A DNA stretch of 64,000 bases from Salinibacterium sp. (GCA_004297555.1 SCSV01000081.1:1-64000); one strand, 5' to 3'. Counted from the stretch's first letter, positions 46,363-54,572 are shown. Program-made: numbers and translations. The notes: generated from the letters alone by a model not told the origin.

Positions 46363-46716
46363 TCAGGATAACCTCAGCGGCGAGCCAATTCGTTCAGAGA
46401 TTTCATTCCACTTCGAGGCGGTAAGAACTCCAAGATCCGGAAGACCGGCCGCAGCAGCCAGAAGATCGAGATAGACAACAACGTCAGCAATCTCTCGTCC
46501 CAATTCCCGCACCAGCAACTCCCTGGAGGGTTCTCCGGCATTTCCCGGGAAGCCACCATCGATGCGTCGCAGCTTTTTCGCGATGTTCGCGGCCTCGCCC
46601 ATCTCGCCGGCAGCCGCGCCCGCCCACTCCAGAAGTGTCCAGTCGCTGAGCTGCTTGCGGTAACCTTCGCGGCACCGCACGATGTTCTGCTCGCGAAGGT
46701 TGAGAAAAGTTGTCAT
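46363..46716 (-). CDS. MazG-like nucleotide pyrophosphohydrolase (117 aa)
   Basis: GAAAGEMGEAANIAKKLRRI and ELGREIADVVVYLDLLAAAA: the ExxE (37-40 region) and ExxD metal-binding helices of all-alpha NTP pyrophosphatases. Family members hydrolyse dNTPs or (p)ppGpp. In phages they may sanitise nucleotides or damp host starvation signals. Confidence 0.82.
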   Translation of the reverse strand: MTTFLNLREQNIVRCREGYRKQLSDWTLLEWAGAAAGEMGEAANIAKKLRRIDGGFPGNAGEPSRELLVRELGREIADVVVYLDLLAAAAGLPDLGVLTASKWNEISERIGSPLRLS

Positions 46717-47573
46717 CGCATATTCTCCACTGCCTGGATTGCTCTACCGATCATTTCGGCACACTGCGGGACAACCGAGTTTCCCAAAGCCTTGAGACGG
46801 TTTTTTCTGGCAAAGCTGTCCAGGAGACGGGGAAGCCCTGGAGCGTCTCGACCCAGTCTGGGTTTAGCTCGTGGAGGTTCCCACGCACGCTGTGGTTCGT
46901 CGCGCCCCGCTGGAAAGCGCAGGCCTGCTCGTTCAGTGGACGCGAATTCTTGGTCGAGGTTTTGACTGAGGCTCTCGCGTCCTTGCAATCTCTCGCCTGC
47001 GGTATCGCGAATAAACTGCCGAGACTGTGCCGGATCTTCCCCACCCTGCCGGCCGCTCCGCCGCGATTGGAGCCGTATGTTGTCGCTGATGGCGTGGGCC
47101 ACAATCCAGACGCGTCGCCTAAGGTGCGGTGCGCCGATGTCGTGAGCCCCCAGAACCACCGCTTCTGTTTCGTAGCCCGCTTCTTCCAGCTTCGACAGAA
47201 TCCAGTCAAGCCCGCGAGGTTGCAAAGAAACGAGACCAGGAGGATTCTCTGCCACGACCCAGCGCGGGTGGCATTCAGAAACCACTCTGAGAAAATCCGG
47301 CCAGAGCCATCGTTCATCATCTGCACCGCGCCTTTTGCCCGCAACGCTCGCCGGCTGACAAGGCGGGCCGCCGCTGACGAGGTCAACATATCCTCGAAGA
47401 GCGGTAGCTGAGTAGGTCTTGATGTCGTCATGCTGCGGCACCATCGGCCAATGCTTTTCCAACACAGCCCTGCACCACGGGTCGATCTCCACAAAGCCGA
47501 CATGTTCCCACCCTAGTCGCTGCCAAGCTAGTGGGAACCCGCCGATACCAGCGAAGAGCTCCAGACATCTCAA
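46713..47573 (-). CDS. DNA C5-cytosine methyltransferase
   Basis: 286 residues from TTG 47,573, which overlaps the previous stop (TTGA). A longer reading into the upstream gene is not needed. Motif I LELFAGIGGFPLAW (4-17), motif IV SGGPPCQPASVAG with catalytic Cys72, motif VI VVAENPPG (ENPP variant), motif VIII HLRRRVWIVAH and motif X LGNSVVPQ. The target recognition region is short. No cognate restriction gene is adjacent, so it likely shields phage DNA from host restriction. Confidence 0.92.
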   Translation of the reverse strand: MRCLELFAGIGGFPLAWQRLGWEHVGFVEIDPWCRAVLEKHWPMVPQHDDIKTYSATALRGYVDLVSGGPPCQPASVAGKRRGADDERWLWPDFLRVVSECHPRWVVAENPPGLVSLQPRGLDWILSKLEEAGYETEAVVLGAHDIGAPHLRRRVWIVAHAISDNIRLQSRRSGRQGGEDPAQSRQFIRDTAGERLQGRESLSQNLDQEFASTERAGLRFPAGRDEPQRAWEPPRAKPRLGRDAPGLPRLLDSFARKNRLKALGNSVVPQCAEMIGRAIQAVENMR

Positions 47574-47914
47574 GCCGACCCCTCTGTGGCCAAACACTCC
47601 GGATGCTTCACCGGTCCATCGCCCATCGTGGCCGCAGCGGCAGCGGTGACCTCGACCGGTCCTCCGCAGCCAACGCACTTTCTCACAGTTGCAAGCCAGG
47701 GGGCAAGCTCCTCTCGAGGGAACAGCGAGGCGTTCGCGTGGTACCCCTTGAGCGGTTTACCGAGCATGTCACGCCTGACCTCCTGGAGCTCGACGAGGAC
47801 GTCCATCGCCAACGGGTCGCGTCCCCTCGATCGCTCCTCCCACTTCCTGATTCGCTTGTCCAGCCGCAGGATTACGGCTCGAGATACCCCGGAGTTGGAG
47901 CGAGTTTTCTTCAT
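47570..47914 (-). CDS. Unknown protein with CVGC motif (114 aa)
   Basis: Helical basic N-terminus (SRAVILRLDKRIRKWEERSR; VELQEVRRDMLGKPLKG), then CVGCGGPVEVTAAAAAT and KHPECLA, a zinc site. Upstream partner of the methyltransferase in one transcript. No family recognised. Confidence 0.68.
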   Translation of the reverse strand: MKKTRSNSGVSRAVILRLDKRIRKWEERSRGRDPLAMDVLVELQEVRRDMLGKPLKGYHANASLFPREELAPWLATVRKCVGCGGPVEVTAAAAATMGDGPVKHPECLATEGSA

Positions 47915-48195
47915 ACGTCCTCGAAGAGCGAGCCCTGCGGCCCGGCGGGTGGTTCAGGCTTTCGCGACGACTTCCTGGACACGTAGTCGTCATCGCCCGG
48001 TTTCGCCACCCGCCGGGCGGTCGGCGTTTTAACAGGCTCCTCCTCCTCGAACCCGACCAAGTCTTTCGCTAGCAGGCGTAGGCCCGCCTCGACGTCCTTC
48101 TCGGCATCGCGCCGAGCGTCGAGATCCTTGAATCGCAAGTACCGCACGATGTTGGCGGTCCGGCTCTTGAACTCGAGACGAGTGAGGAGAAGCAC
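47911..48195 (-). CDS. Unknown charged protein (94 aa)
   Basis: RLEFKSRTANIVRYLRFKDL, then DARRDAEKDVEAGLRLLAKD and a Pro/Lys tail ending GSLFEDV. The last residues resemble a short peptide for binding a replication partner (clamp/SSB-type), but this is speculative. Confidence 0.62.
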   Translation of the reverse strand: MLLLTRLEFKSRTANIVRYLRFKDLDARRDAEKDVEAGLRLLAKDLVGFEEEEPVKTPTARRVAKPGDDDYVSRKSSRKPEPPAGPQGSLFEDV

Positions 48196-48208
48196 TGATC
48201 AGTTGCCC

Positions 48209-48676
48209 TCAGAACGGAACGTCGTCATCGTCTGTGGAGGAAGAGGCTGCGGCTCCAACCGGATCGGCCGCCCTGAGCGCCTCACGTACGTTGATCTCGA
48301 CGTCGGCTGTTACCGCGGTGACGCCCCTGACATTCACCCAGCCATTCTTCTCGACCAGCCTGACCTCTGCGATGGCGCCAATCGGCGCCGAGTCATCGAA
48401 AGAGAGCTGGTTCGAGCCGGATTGCTGAAGCTCGACGCCAAGCGTCTCCATGCGGCGTAGGAGGAAACCCTTGCCCATGTCGCTGTCGAGATCGAAGCGT
48501 TCGTATGCGCTTTTGCCGGCATTCTCGCCGGATGCCACGACCCACTTCATGATGTACTTGTTGTCGCTCTGTTTGGTCCAGGCCTTGGCGACATACATGA
48601 TATAGACGCCTGCAGGCGCTGGCTCGCTGCCAGCGGATGCTTTCCTGGCCTCGTCAACACTTCCGATCCTTGGCAT
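48209..48676 (-). CDS. SSB-like / DUF669-like single-strand DNA-binding protein (155 aa)
   Basis: A beta core (AGVYIMYVAKAWTKQSDNKY; MKWVVASGENAGKSAYERFD; GAIAEVRLVEKNGWVNVRGV) is followed by a linker and the acidic tip STDDDDVPF. That closely matches the DDDIPF tip of bacterial SSB used to recruit repair proteins. It sits between the recombination ATPases and the replication genes, as phage SSBs do. Confidence 0.78.
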   Translation of the reverse strand: MPRIGSVDEARKASAGSEPAPAGVYIMYVAKAWTKQSDNKYIMKWVVASGENAGKSAYERFDLDSDMGKGFLLRRMETLGVELQQSGSNQLSFDDSAPIGAIAEVRLVEKNGWVNVRGVTAVTADVEINVREALRAADPVGAAASSSTDDDDVPF

Positions 48677-50194
48677 TCAGTCTCCCTCCGTTTTTGTATT
48701 GATCGTTTCGAACTTCAGGCCTTCGAGCGGGACGGTCCCGCGTTCCTGACAAGTGGCGCACGACAGTCTCTGCGGATCCTGGCCCTTGCACGAGGGGCAC
48801 GGCTCTGTGTCGGCCACGATCGTGACGAAGGCCTGTAGCCCGGACTCCTCGACGAATTGCTCGAAGAGCTCGCGATGCCGCGAGTCGAGCGCTTCGAACC
48901 CATCCGCACACACGAGTGGGCAATCGCCCGCCCGCATCCGGGCAAGTTGAAAACAGATTTTGATTTTGGTCTCTTCGTTGAGACGGTCGAAGGCGACGCC
49001 GTTGATCCAGATGTCCCCGTCCCGAATCTCTAGACCAGGGATGCCGACACGCGTGATGAGCTGCTCCTTGAGCGAGTCGATGCCATCGATCGCCGCGGAC
49101 TGCTGGTCGGCGTGGGTAGAGAGTTCAACGATCTCACGTTTATACTTCTCGATGGTCTGGCGCGTGTTGCGCGTCACAGCGATCGAGGACTCGGCTACCT
49201 CTGCCTTTGCGATGGCTGCAGCTAGCTCCGCGAGCTGGCCCGAGAACTGTTCGTCCGCCGCAGAGCGGTCGGCGAGTGCCTTGGCGTTCAGTTTTTCCGT
49301 GAACTCGGCGAGTCGAGCGTTCAGAGCCGCCGTGGCCTTCTCCTGCTCGAGCGCGGCTGCGTCCTGCAGCTCGCGGGCCGCGCGCCGCGCCTCGTCCACG
49401 ATAGCGCTGGCTTTCCGGTCGGCCTCAGCGCGGTCCGCCTTGATCGACTCCATCTTCGCCCGGAACTTCTTGTCGAGAGCTACCTCCGCCGCGCTCTTCT
49501 CGCCGGCGATACGGGCACGCTCCGACTGGCGTCCAGACTCGAGCTCCTGCTGTCGTTGCCTCAGCTCTGCGAGACCACCTATCGACTCCGGATCGACCTC
49601 AGGAAGCGTTCTAGTGAGCTCCTCGCACGTCTTCTTCTTCGCCGTGATCTGACCATTGATCCCCGTGCGCTCGTCATAGAAGGCCTTCCGTAGGCGGTAG
49701 AGGAGGTCGAATCCGTTGCGCTCCTCGCCAGTCTGACGATACGGGAATCCCGTGGCCTTCGTGATCTCCTCGGCCGAGACGTTGACCGGCACAGTCTCTA
49801 TGAACCATGAGACCCGCTGCTTCGGCGGAGCGTGGAAGAAGGCGAGCGGATTGAGGCTCAGAGCGTCGGCTAGGGCCGAGAGGAACTTCGCCCCACTCCC
49901 CGGGAGCTTCTTTCCGGCGGGGTCGAAAATCTCGACCTTGTTCGAGCCATCGGCATCGTAGACGCGACGACCGCGGTACCCGTCGTCGAACTCGACCGCG
50001 ACTTCTCCGGACTCGGCTCCCTTTCGGACGATGGTGACGTCCTTGCCGCCCGTGAAGAAGGCCTTGATGATTTCGACGATCGAGGTCTTACCACACTCGT
50101 TGGGACCCTTGGCGATCGTCAGGCCGCTCCCGAGCTTGACCTCTAGGTCCTCGAAAGCTAGGAGCTGACGAGTGGAAACCTTGGTGACCTTCAC
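48677..50194 (-). CDS. SbcC/RecN-like AAA ATPase with coiled coil (505 aa)
   Basis: Walker A GPNECGKTS (30-38) in an SMC-like N-lobe. A long coiled coil lies at about residues 200-350 (KFRAKMESIKADRAEADRKA; LNARLAEFTEKLNAKALADR) and a C-lobe at GLEIRDGDIWINGVAFDRLN. Unusually the C-terminus adds a zinc site, CPSCKGQDPQRLSCATCQER. No matching Mre11/SbcD gene is visible nearby. It is likely to tether or process DNA ends with the neighbouring RecA-like ATPase. Confidence 0.85.
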   Translation of the reverse strand: MKVTKVSTRQLLAFEDLEVKLGSGLTIAKGPNECGKTSIVEIIKAFFTGGKDVTIVRKGAESGEVAVEFDDGYRGRRVYDADGSNKVEIFDPAGKKLPGSGAKFLSALADALSLNPLAFFHAPPKQRVSWFIETVPVNVSAEEITKATGFPYRQTGEERNGFDLLYRLRKAFYDERTGINGQITAKKKTCEELTRTLPEVDPESIGGLAELRQRQQELESGRQSERARIAGEKSAAEVALDKKFRAKMESIKADRAEADRKASAIVDEARRAARELQDAAALEQEKATAALNARLAEFTEKLNAKALADRSAADEQFSGQLAELAAAIAKAEVAESSIAVTRNTRQTIEKYKREIVELSTHADQQSAAIDGIDSLKEQLITRVGIPGLEIRDGDIWINGVAFDRLNEETKIKICFQLARMRAGDCPLVCADGFEALDSRHRELFEQFVEESGLQAFVTIVADTEPCPSCKGQDPQRLSCATCQERGTVPLEGLKFETINTKTEGD

Positions 50195-50472
50195 TTGCGC
50201 AGATCCTCCACGAGTTCGAGTAAGAACTTGATATCCTGCCAGGCCTTCGCCATGAACTCCAGATCCGATCGTTGCACATTGAGGTATTCCGAGGCACCAA
50301 GGACTTCGTGTCCGGTCGCATCAACGATGCAATCCTCTTGCGTCTTCGCTATGAACGAGGTTCCGTTTGCCGTATAGCGTACCAATTCCCCGGTCTCCAC
50401 GATTTTCCATGGGCCGGGTTTCGTGGTCGAGCTGAACCTGGCCCTTATCTGGGCTAAAATTTCCTCGTTCAC
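50191..50472 (-). CDS. Unknown protein (93 aa)
   Basis: MNEEILAQIRARFSSTTKPG, then WKIVETGELVRYTANGTSFI and AKTQEDCIVDATGHEVLGAS, finishing LEFMAKAWQDIKFLLELVED. The beta sheet with a terminal helix is a layout shared by small phage proteins of unknown role. Between two recombination ATPases. Confidence 0.7.
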   Translation of the reverse strand: MNEEILAQIRARFSSTTKPGPWKIVETGELVRYTANGTSFIAKTQEDCIVDATGHEVLGASEYLNVQRSDLEFMAKAWQDIKFLLELVEDLRK

Positions 50473-51689
50473 GCCGTAGCCTTCACGTCATCGAAATTGA
50501 AGTCGAGATCGGGATCCGCGGGCGGCTTGGCCGCCTCGACGGGCTTGGCGAACTCCCTAATCTCTGTCGTTGCCACGGTCGGCGCAGGCTTTTCAGGCTT
50601 CAGAATCGCCAGAAGCTTCTGCCGGCCCACACGGAGTTCCTCGACCGACATCGCCTCGAGTTTCGCCCAGGCGCCCGTATCGAAGGCCTTCCTGAGGGCC
50701 GAGGCCTTCGCCCCCTTGGCCACGTCCGTGATGCCAGGGTGCGCCAGCATCAGATCGTTCTTGATCTCCTCGAGGATCGTCTTGCGCTCACGCACCTCGC
50801 GGTCCGCGCTACCCTCGCCAGACTCGTCGAACCCGAACTTGCTCTTCAGGGAGACGTCTACACCCGGCGTACTGCCGGCGGTTAGCAGGCGAAGATGAGG
50901 CCCGAAGAACTTCTTCACCTCGGCCAAGGCCTTCGCATTGTCCGTGGTCGATGTGAACGACCACGACTGGCCGTCGAGGACGTTGAACCTATCACCGAGG
51001 ACCGTGGCTCGGCGCGTGATCTTAGGGACCTTCGAGCCGGCGACGAATTCCTGCTCCGCTTCCATCTCGATGAGCAGGCTTGGCTCGTACGAGAACTCGC
51101 CCTCGACTTTCATCTTGACACTGTCGCGCACGAGCTCTTTGTTGCCGGTCTCTTCGTCCTTTTCCATGTGAACGTCGAATCCGGCACGACCACAGACGAC
51201 GATCGAGATTCCGGTGTTCAGATACCAGTCGGACCACGCAGCCCACCGAGTCTTGATCGCGTCCCAGTCCTGGAACTCGAGCTTTTTCTTCTGGTACTTT
51301 TTCCCGGCGGCGGCCAGCGCCTCATTGCGCTCCTTCAGGTAGGCAGCGCAGAGCTCCCTCCACGGGTGGGTGATCGAATCGACGACGATCGCGCCGACAT
51401 TCGCCTCTTCGCACGCACGAGCAAAGGCGATTAGGTCCGGAAACGATCGCGCCTTCTTCACGAGTGGGTCGAGACCAGTCAGCTCCTTGATGATGTGTTT
51501 GGTGTACAGCGAGCCAGTCTCGGTATCGAAAAAGGCGATCGGCCCCTTCTGCCCGAGAGCCTCGCGAGCAGCGATGGCGAGCATAACGGCCGTGTAGGTC
51601 TTTCCGCTCTTTCCGAAGCCGAGAATCCCGGCCTTGGCCGCGCCAGCGCCCTCGGAGACATCATCCCAGGTGAATTTCAATTCAGGCAT
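50469..51689 (-). CDS. RecA-like / Sak4-type ATPase (AAA_24) (406 aa)
   Basis: Walker A GFGKSGKT (24-31), FFDTETGS after the first strand, and Walker B GAIVVDSITHP (98-108): the RecA-core pattern of phage Sak4/AAA_24 proteins. An added C-terminal region (residues about 300-400) is helical and then Pro/Ala-rich, ending in the acidic DFNFDDVKATA. Sak4 proteins promote single-strand annealing with a partner SSB; here the SSB-like gene lies 1.8 kb downstream. Confidence 0.85.
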   Translation of the reverse strand: MPELKFTWDDVSEGAGAAKAGILGFGKSGKTYTAVMLAIAAREALGQKGPIAFFDTETGSLYTKHIIKELTGLDPLVKKARSFPDLIAFARACEEANVGAIVVDSITHPWRELCAAYLKERNEALAAAGKKYQKKKLEFQDWDAIKTRWAAWSDWYLNTGISIVVCGRAGFDVHMEKDEETGNKELVRDSVKMKVEGEFSYEPSLLIEMEAEQEFVAGSKVPKITRRATVLGDRFNVLDGQSWSFTSTTDNAKALAEVKKFFGPHLRLLTAGSTPGVDVSLKSKFGFDESGEGSADREVRERKTILEEIKNDLMLAHPGITDVAKGAKASALRKAFDTGAWAKLEAMSVEELRVGRQKLLAILKPEKPAPTVATTEIREFAKPVEAAKPPADPDLDFNFDDVKATA

Positions 51690-51701
51690 TTTTCTCCCTT
51701 C

Positions 51702-51902
51702 CTATTTTAGAGTTGTAAACAAGGCGACGGCCAAGCCGATGCCGAAACAAATAATTGACAAGATGATCGAAAACCCGGCCAATTGTCGTTGGGTTCGATG
51801 TGGCCAGGAATGGTTATTGGTGTAAGTCAGCGCAATATAGAGACAGCCGGTCAAGACGATGTATTGGGTCAAAAACTCGCAGCAGAATTGGAAATTCTTC
51901 AT
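51702..51902 (-). CDS. Two-helix membrane protein (66 aa)
   Basis: CCEFLTQYIVLTGCLYIALT and AGFSIILSIICFGIGLAVAL: two membrane segments with a basic linker (PHRTQRQ), both probably spanning. Overlaps the upstream gene (ATGA). Unusual in an early recombination operon; it may act at the host membrane after infection. Confidence 0.7.
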   Translation of the reverse strand: MKNFQFCCEFLTQYIVLTGCLYIALTYTNNHSWPHRTQRQLAGFSIILSIICFGIGLAVALFTTLK

Positions 51903-52174
51903 GGCCGCCGCCGCCCACGCATCAGCATGCGCTGGAAAAGCAAGCGACCTGATCGCTGCTTGTCGTCTGGGGCCGGATCGCTGTCGAGCCTACCTGTGCG
52001 ATCTCTGAGGTGAGCGGTGCGCTCGAACCACGGAACGTATTCAGTGACGGAATCGATGTCTACCTTTGGGCTCCAGCCCTTTGGTGACATCGCGTCGCCA
52101 AGGGCAATGCGTTCACGCTGGAGCCTCGCGAAAGAGGCAAATATGGCCTTGACCTCTCGTTGAAGCTGGCTCAA
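51899..52174 (-). CDS. Unknown basic protein (91 aa)
   Basis: TTG start overlapping the regulator's stop (TTGA), so the upstream 29 residues of the longer frame are excluded. Helix (SQLQREVKAIFASFARLQRE), a short beta centre and a basic end (LLFQRMLMRGRRRP). No family recognised. Confidence 0.62.
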   Translation of the reverse strand: MSQLQREVKAIFASFARLQRERIALGDAMSPKGWSPKVDIDSVTEYVPWFERTAHLRDRTGRLDSDPAPDDKQRSGRLLFQRMLMRGRRRP

Positions 52175-52671
52175 GATGCCGCTCGTAAGGTTTCGAGTGG
52201 TCGATCGCTTTCGTCGTCCGGGAGCGCGATGAGCTGCATCGTACCCACCTCGACAACCCATCCACGTGTGAGACCAACAAGATCGATCTTGATCTTGGCC
52301 TGGTCGCCGAGGTTGGTGTCATACAGAATGGCCTCGACGCGATCGGGAGTGATCGTTTCCCACTCGGAGAATCGGAGCCAGCGACCGTCACGGTGGACGG
52401 AGCGAACGCGGTACGAGAAGCTGACGTCGCTACCATCGATGAGCCCTGTGACCCTCGGTCCAGAGTCCGCAAGGTCCTCGATCCTGAGCGTCGGGTCCGC
52501 AAGATTCTCTCGCAGGACTGGAGCCAGGATCGACGCTTCGAGCAGGCTGAAGCATCGGCCGCTTCCGTCCAGCATTCGCGAGACCGTGGCCTCTGACAGC
52601 CCCAGAAGAACACCGAGCTCACGTTTCTTTAGGTTCGCTCGCTCACAAAGGCCTCGGATCTTTTCGTTCAT
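52171..52671 (-). CDS. XRE-type transcription regulator (166 aa)
   Basis: HTH at residues about 12-40: LKKRELGVLLGLSEATVSRM then LDGSGRCFSLLEAS, the lambda-repressor-like fold. The C-terminal half is beta-rich (DVSFSYRVRSVHRDGRWLRF) with no visible LexA-type Ser-Lys dyad, so a self-cleaving prophage repressor is unlikely. It leads the early operon and probably autoregulates at its own promoter. Confidence 0.78.
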   Translation of the reverse strand: MNEKIRGLCERANLKKRELGVLLGLSEATVSRMLDGSGRCFSLLEASILAPVLRENLADPTLRIEDLADSGPRVTGLIDGSDVSFSYRVRSVHRDGRWLRFSEWETITPDRVEAILYDTNLGDQAKIKIDLVGLTRGWVVEVGTMQLIALPDDESDRPLETLRAAS

Positions 52672-52681
52672 CGCAGACCCG

Positions 52682-52710
52682 AAGATAGGGCGTAGTTTTC
52701 AAAAATGCAA
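52682..52710 (-). promoter_or_regulatory. Promoter P6 of the XRE regulator, short or no leader
   Basis: TTGCAT (52,710-52,705), 17-base spacer, TATCTT (52,687-52,682), then ten bases before ATG 52,671 with no Shine-Dalgarno. The -35 is weak; the -10 equals that of P2. TTTTGA...CTAC occurs twice upstream and may be an operator. Confidence 0.5.
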
Positions 52711-52739
52711 GGGTCGGTAGATCAAAACTGAAAAATAGA

Positions 52740-53084
52740 TTACGCAGGAGTGTTCGAAATTGGGACGGCAGCCAGACGCCGCGCCGTAAACTCGGCCACC
52801 CAGTCGTCATTCTGCTTTGAGACCTCGCGGCAGCGCGCGATCGCGATGGCCTGACGCCGCTGGCATGCCTCGCGAAGCGCCTCGACCATGCCGATGACTA
52901 TGAATTTATTCTCAGGAGCCTGTAGGGCAAAGGCGGCGATCTGATTGGCTACAGGCCTGGCCAGCGCGTCCATGCGTTGAAACTCGGCCTCAACCGATTC
53001 AAGGTCCGTGAGTGTGGGGCCAGAGAGGATCTCTGAGACGGTGTTTTCGACGGTTTTCGTGAGGAAATGGAGCGGTTCGTTCAT
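52740..53084 (-). CDS. Leaderless-start protein of unknown function (114 aa)
   Basis: MNEPLHFLTKTVENTVSEIL, mostly helical (LESVEAEFQRMDALARPVAN; GMVEALREACQRRQAIAIAR). Start ATG 53,084 lies six bases from the -10 box of the promoter just upstream. First gene of the early block, before the XRE regulator. No family recognised. Confidence 0.65.
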   Translation of the reverse strand: MNEPLHFLTKTVENTVSEILSGPTLTDLESVEAEFQRMDALARPVANQIAAFALQAPENKFIVIGMVEALREACQRRQAIAIARCREVSKQNDDWVAEFTARRLAAVPISNTPA

Positions 53085-53090
53085 GCCGCC

Positions 53091-53119
53091 AACATGCGCC
53101 CGCAAGCCAGCGAAGTCAA
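53091..53119 (-). promoter_or_regulatory. Leaderless promoter P7
   Basis: CTC then TTGACT (53,119-53,114), 17-base spacer, CATGTT (53,096-53,091), six bases, ATG 53,084. It shares CTCTTGAC with P1, P3 and P5, but lacks the AAAACC and GAAATAGT parts. Confidence 0.55.
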
Positions 53120-53124
53120 GAGTC

Positions 53125-53157
53125 GGAGCCGGCAGAACCGCCCGGAGTGCCGGCTCC
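53125..53157 (-). terminator. Ten-bp hairpin after the tail operon
   Basis: GGAGCCGGCA, 13-base loop, TGCCGGCTCC, located after the tail-tip gene and before promoter P7. There is no T-run, so it may be a factor-dependent terminator or only an insulator. Confidence 0.45.
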
Positions 53158-53210
53158 GGCGCGGATCCGCCCCGCACTGTGCGCCCGGCACCCAGCCGAG
53201 AGTCGGGTTC

Positions 53211-54572
53211 TCAGACCGCAATTCCCGGAAGAGTTGATCCCGTGAAGAAGACGCTGTCCGTGTAGATGTCATCGCTGTACTGCCGGATCGCCACGCTCCA
53301 CTCCCCGCTCGAGTCTGGACTGAGACCGGTCACCGTGAACGAGTTGTCGATTCCGCCGCTCTTGCGAACCAGCCGAATCCGCATGCCAGGGGTCAGGAGT
53401 GCCCCGCGTGTCCAGGTCTTGAAACCACCCTCGAACTTGAACTGTGCCTGATTCGCATAGATCGCGGCAACTCTGAGGGCCACCTTCGGATCGTTGATGG
53501 AGGCGATGTTGAGCTCGGCCGGAACGATCGCGATGTCCCCGGTTGAGATCCCCGGGTTCTCCACGACGGCCGTGTTGGGTGCGTATTCATTGGTCGAATC
53601 CGAGTAGTTGATCTTGACTTGCGTTGGACGATCGCGCTTCACCTCTCGAATGACCACTTCCTTCGCGTCGATCCCCTCATAGAAAGTATATGCGTCTTCG
53701 GGCTGGGCGACGCCGACCCGTACGCGCCACTTCCCGCGATACTTGAAGCTCTCGCCAGCGAATGATGCACAGAAGACGTCCTTCCAGGCTCTCATCGTCG
53801 CAGGCTGGATCATGGCGAGGCCGATTTGATAGCGCTTCTCCCCACCGACCAATTCGTCACAGGCGTCGGCGCCGTCGTCGAAGCTGGCCTCATCGATCTC
53901 AGATGAAGTTGCATACCTGCTGCGCAGCAGGGCATCGCGCCAACAAAGGACAGGGTTCGTGGAGAACGCTGTCGTTGGGCCACGGTGGTCGAAAATCTGG
54001 TTGAAACCCTGAACGTCGAAGGCGTATTCCGTAGAGTTCACTTGGTCCCGAGTCGGCGGGTCGGTGTCGACGCGCGTGATGATGAAGCGCGCATAGGCGT
54101 CCGACGGCTGCCCAGTGACGTCGAACGGGGCGTAGAGATCGTGAGCCTGGGTTGGCGGCCCCGTAAAGATGTCGGGTGTGCCGGGTCCAGCAACGCAAGT
54201 CGCGCCCTCGATCTCACCCTTGCACAGCATTACATAGATGGCGTGAGTAACGCTGGTCGGGGCCGGGTTGTAACCGATGACCTTTCCGGCGATCCGCGCG
54301 TTGCCGTAGACCCAAATTTTCATATCACCAACAGAGAGCGCGTGCGTCGCGCTGGCCCCGCTCGATGTGAAAGTTGGGTTGACGCTTCCCGGGGACGGCT
54401 GCCCGCCGGGCCGGACAAAGCCGGTCATGATCCGCCACCACTCCCAGTCTCCAGTGACAGGTTGCTGTGGCTTCTCGATCTCTTTTGTGATTGGGGCCGG
54501 GTCTGGATTCAGCACTTCCTTCGGGTTGCCACCGAAAGCAGTACCGGGATCGTCGGGGAGTCGGCGCGGCAT
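53211..54572 (-). CDS. Tail tip protein, gpJ-like (453 aa)
   Basis: Features: HALSVGDMKIWVYGNARIAG, then VTHAIYVMLCKGEIEGATCV ('G..i..l..icEG.i.G'), a mid region with FDHRGPTTAFSTNPVLCWRD ('npa.v.rd.L'), and a late beta region PKVALRVAAIYANQAQFKF. This is the order of lambda J-like host-attachment hubs: an OB-like insertion, then 'np...r..l'. Shorter than gpJ (about 1,100), lacking fibronectin repeats. Last gene of the tail operon. Confidence 0.8.
   Translation of the reverse strand: MPRRLPDDPGTAFGGNPKEVLNPDPAPITKEIEKPQQPVTGDWEWWRIMTGFVRPGGQPSPGSVNPTFTSSGASATHALSVGDMKIWVYGNARIAGKVIGYNPAPTSVTHAIYVMLCKGEIEGATCVAGPGTPDIFTGPPTQAHDLYAPFDVTGQPSDAYARFIITRVDTDPPTRDQVNSTEYAFDVQGFNQIFDHRGPTTAFSTNPVLCWRDALLRSRYATSSEIDEASFDDGADACDELVGGEKRYQIGLAMIQPATMRAWKDVFCASFAGESFKYRGKWRVRVGVAQPEDAYTFYEGIDAKEVVIREVKRDRPTQVKINYSDSTNEYAPNTAVVENPGISTGDIAIVPAELNIASINDPKVALRVAAIYANQAQFKFEGGFKTWTRGALLTPGMRIRLVRKSGGIDNSFTVTGLSPDSSGEWSVAIRQYSDDIYTDSVFFTGSTLPGIAV

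Noticed and set aside
46751..47503. 250-codon ORF in another minus frame over the methyltransferase
   Set aside because: The overlapping frame contains all C5 methyltransferase motifs; this one has none.
52171..52671. LexA/CI-type prophage repressor
   Set aside because: XRE HTH is present but no Ser-Lys autocleavage domain, and no integrase or attachment site is visible, so lysogeny is not supported.
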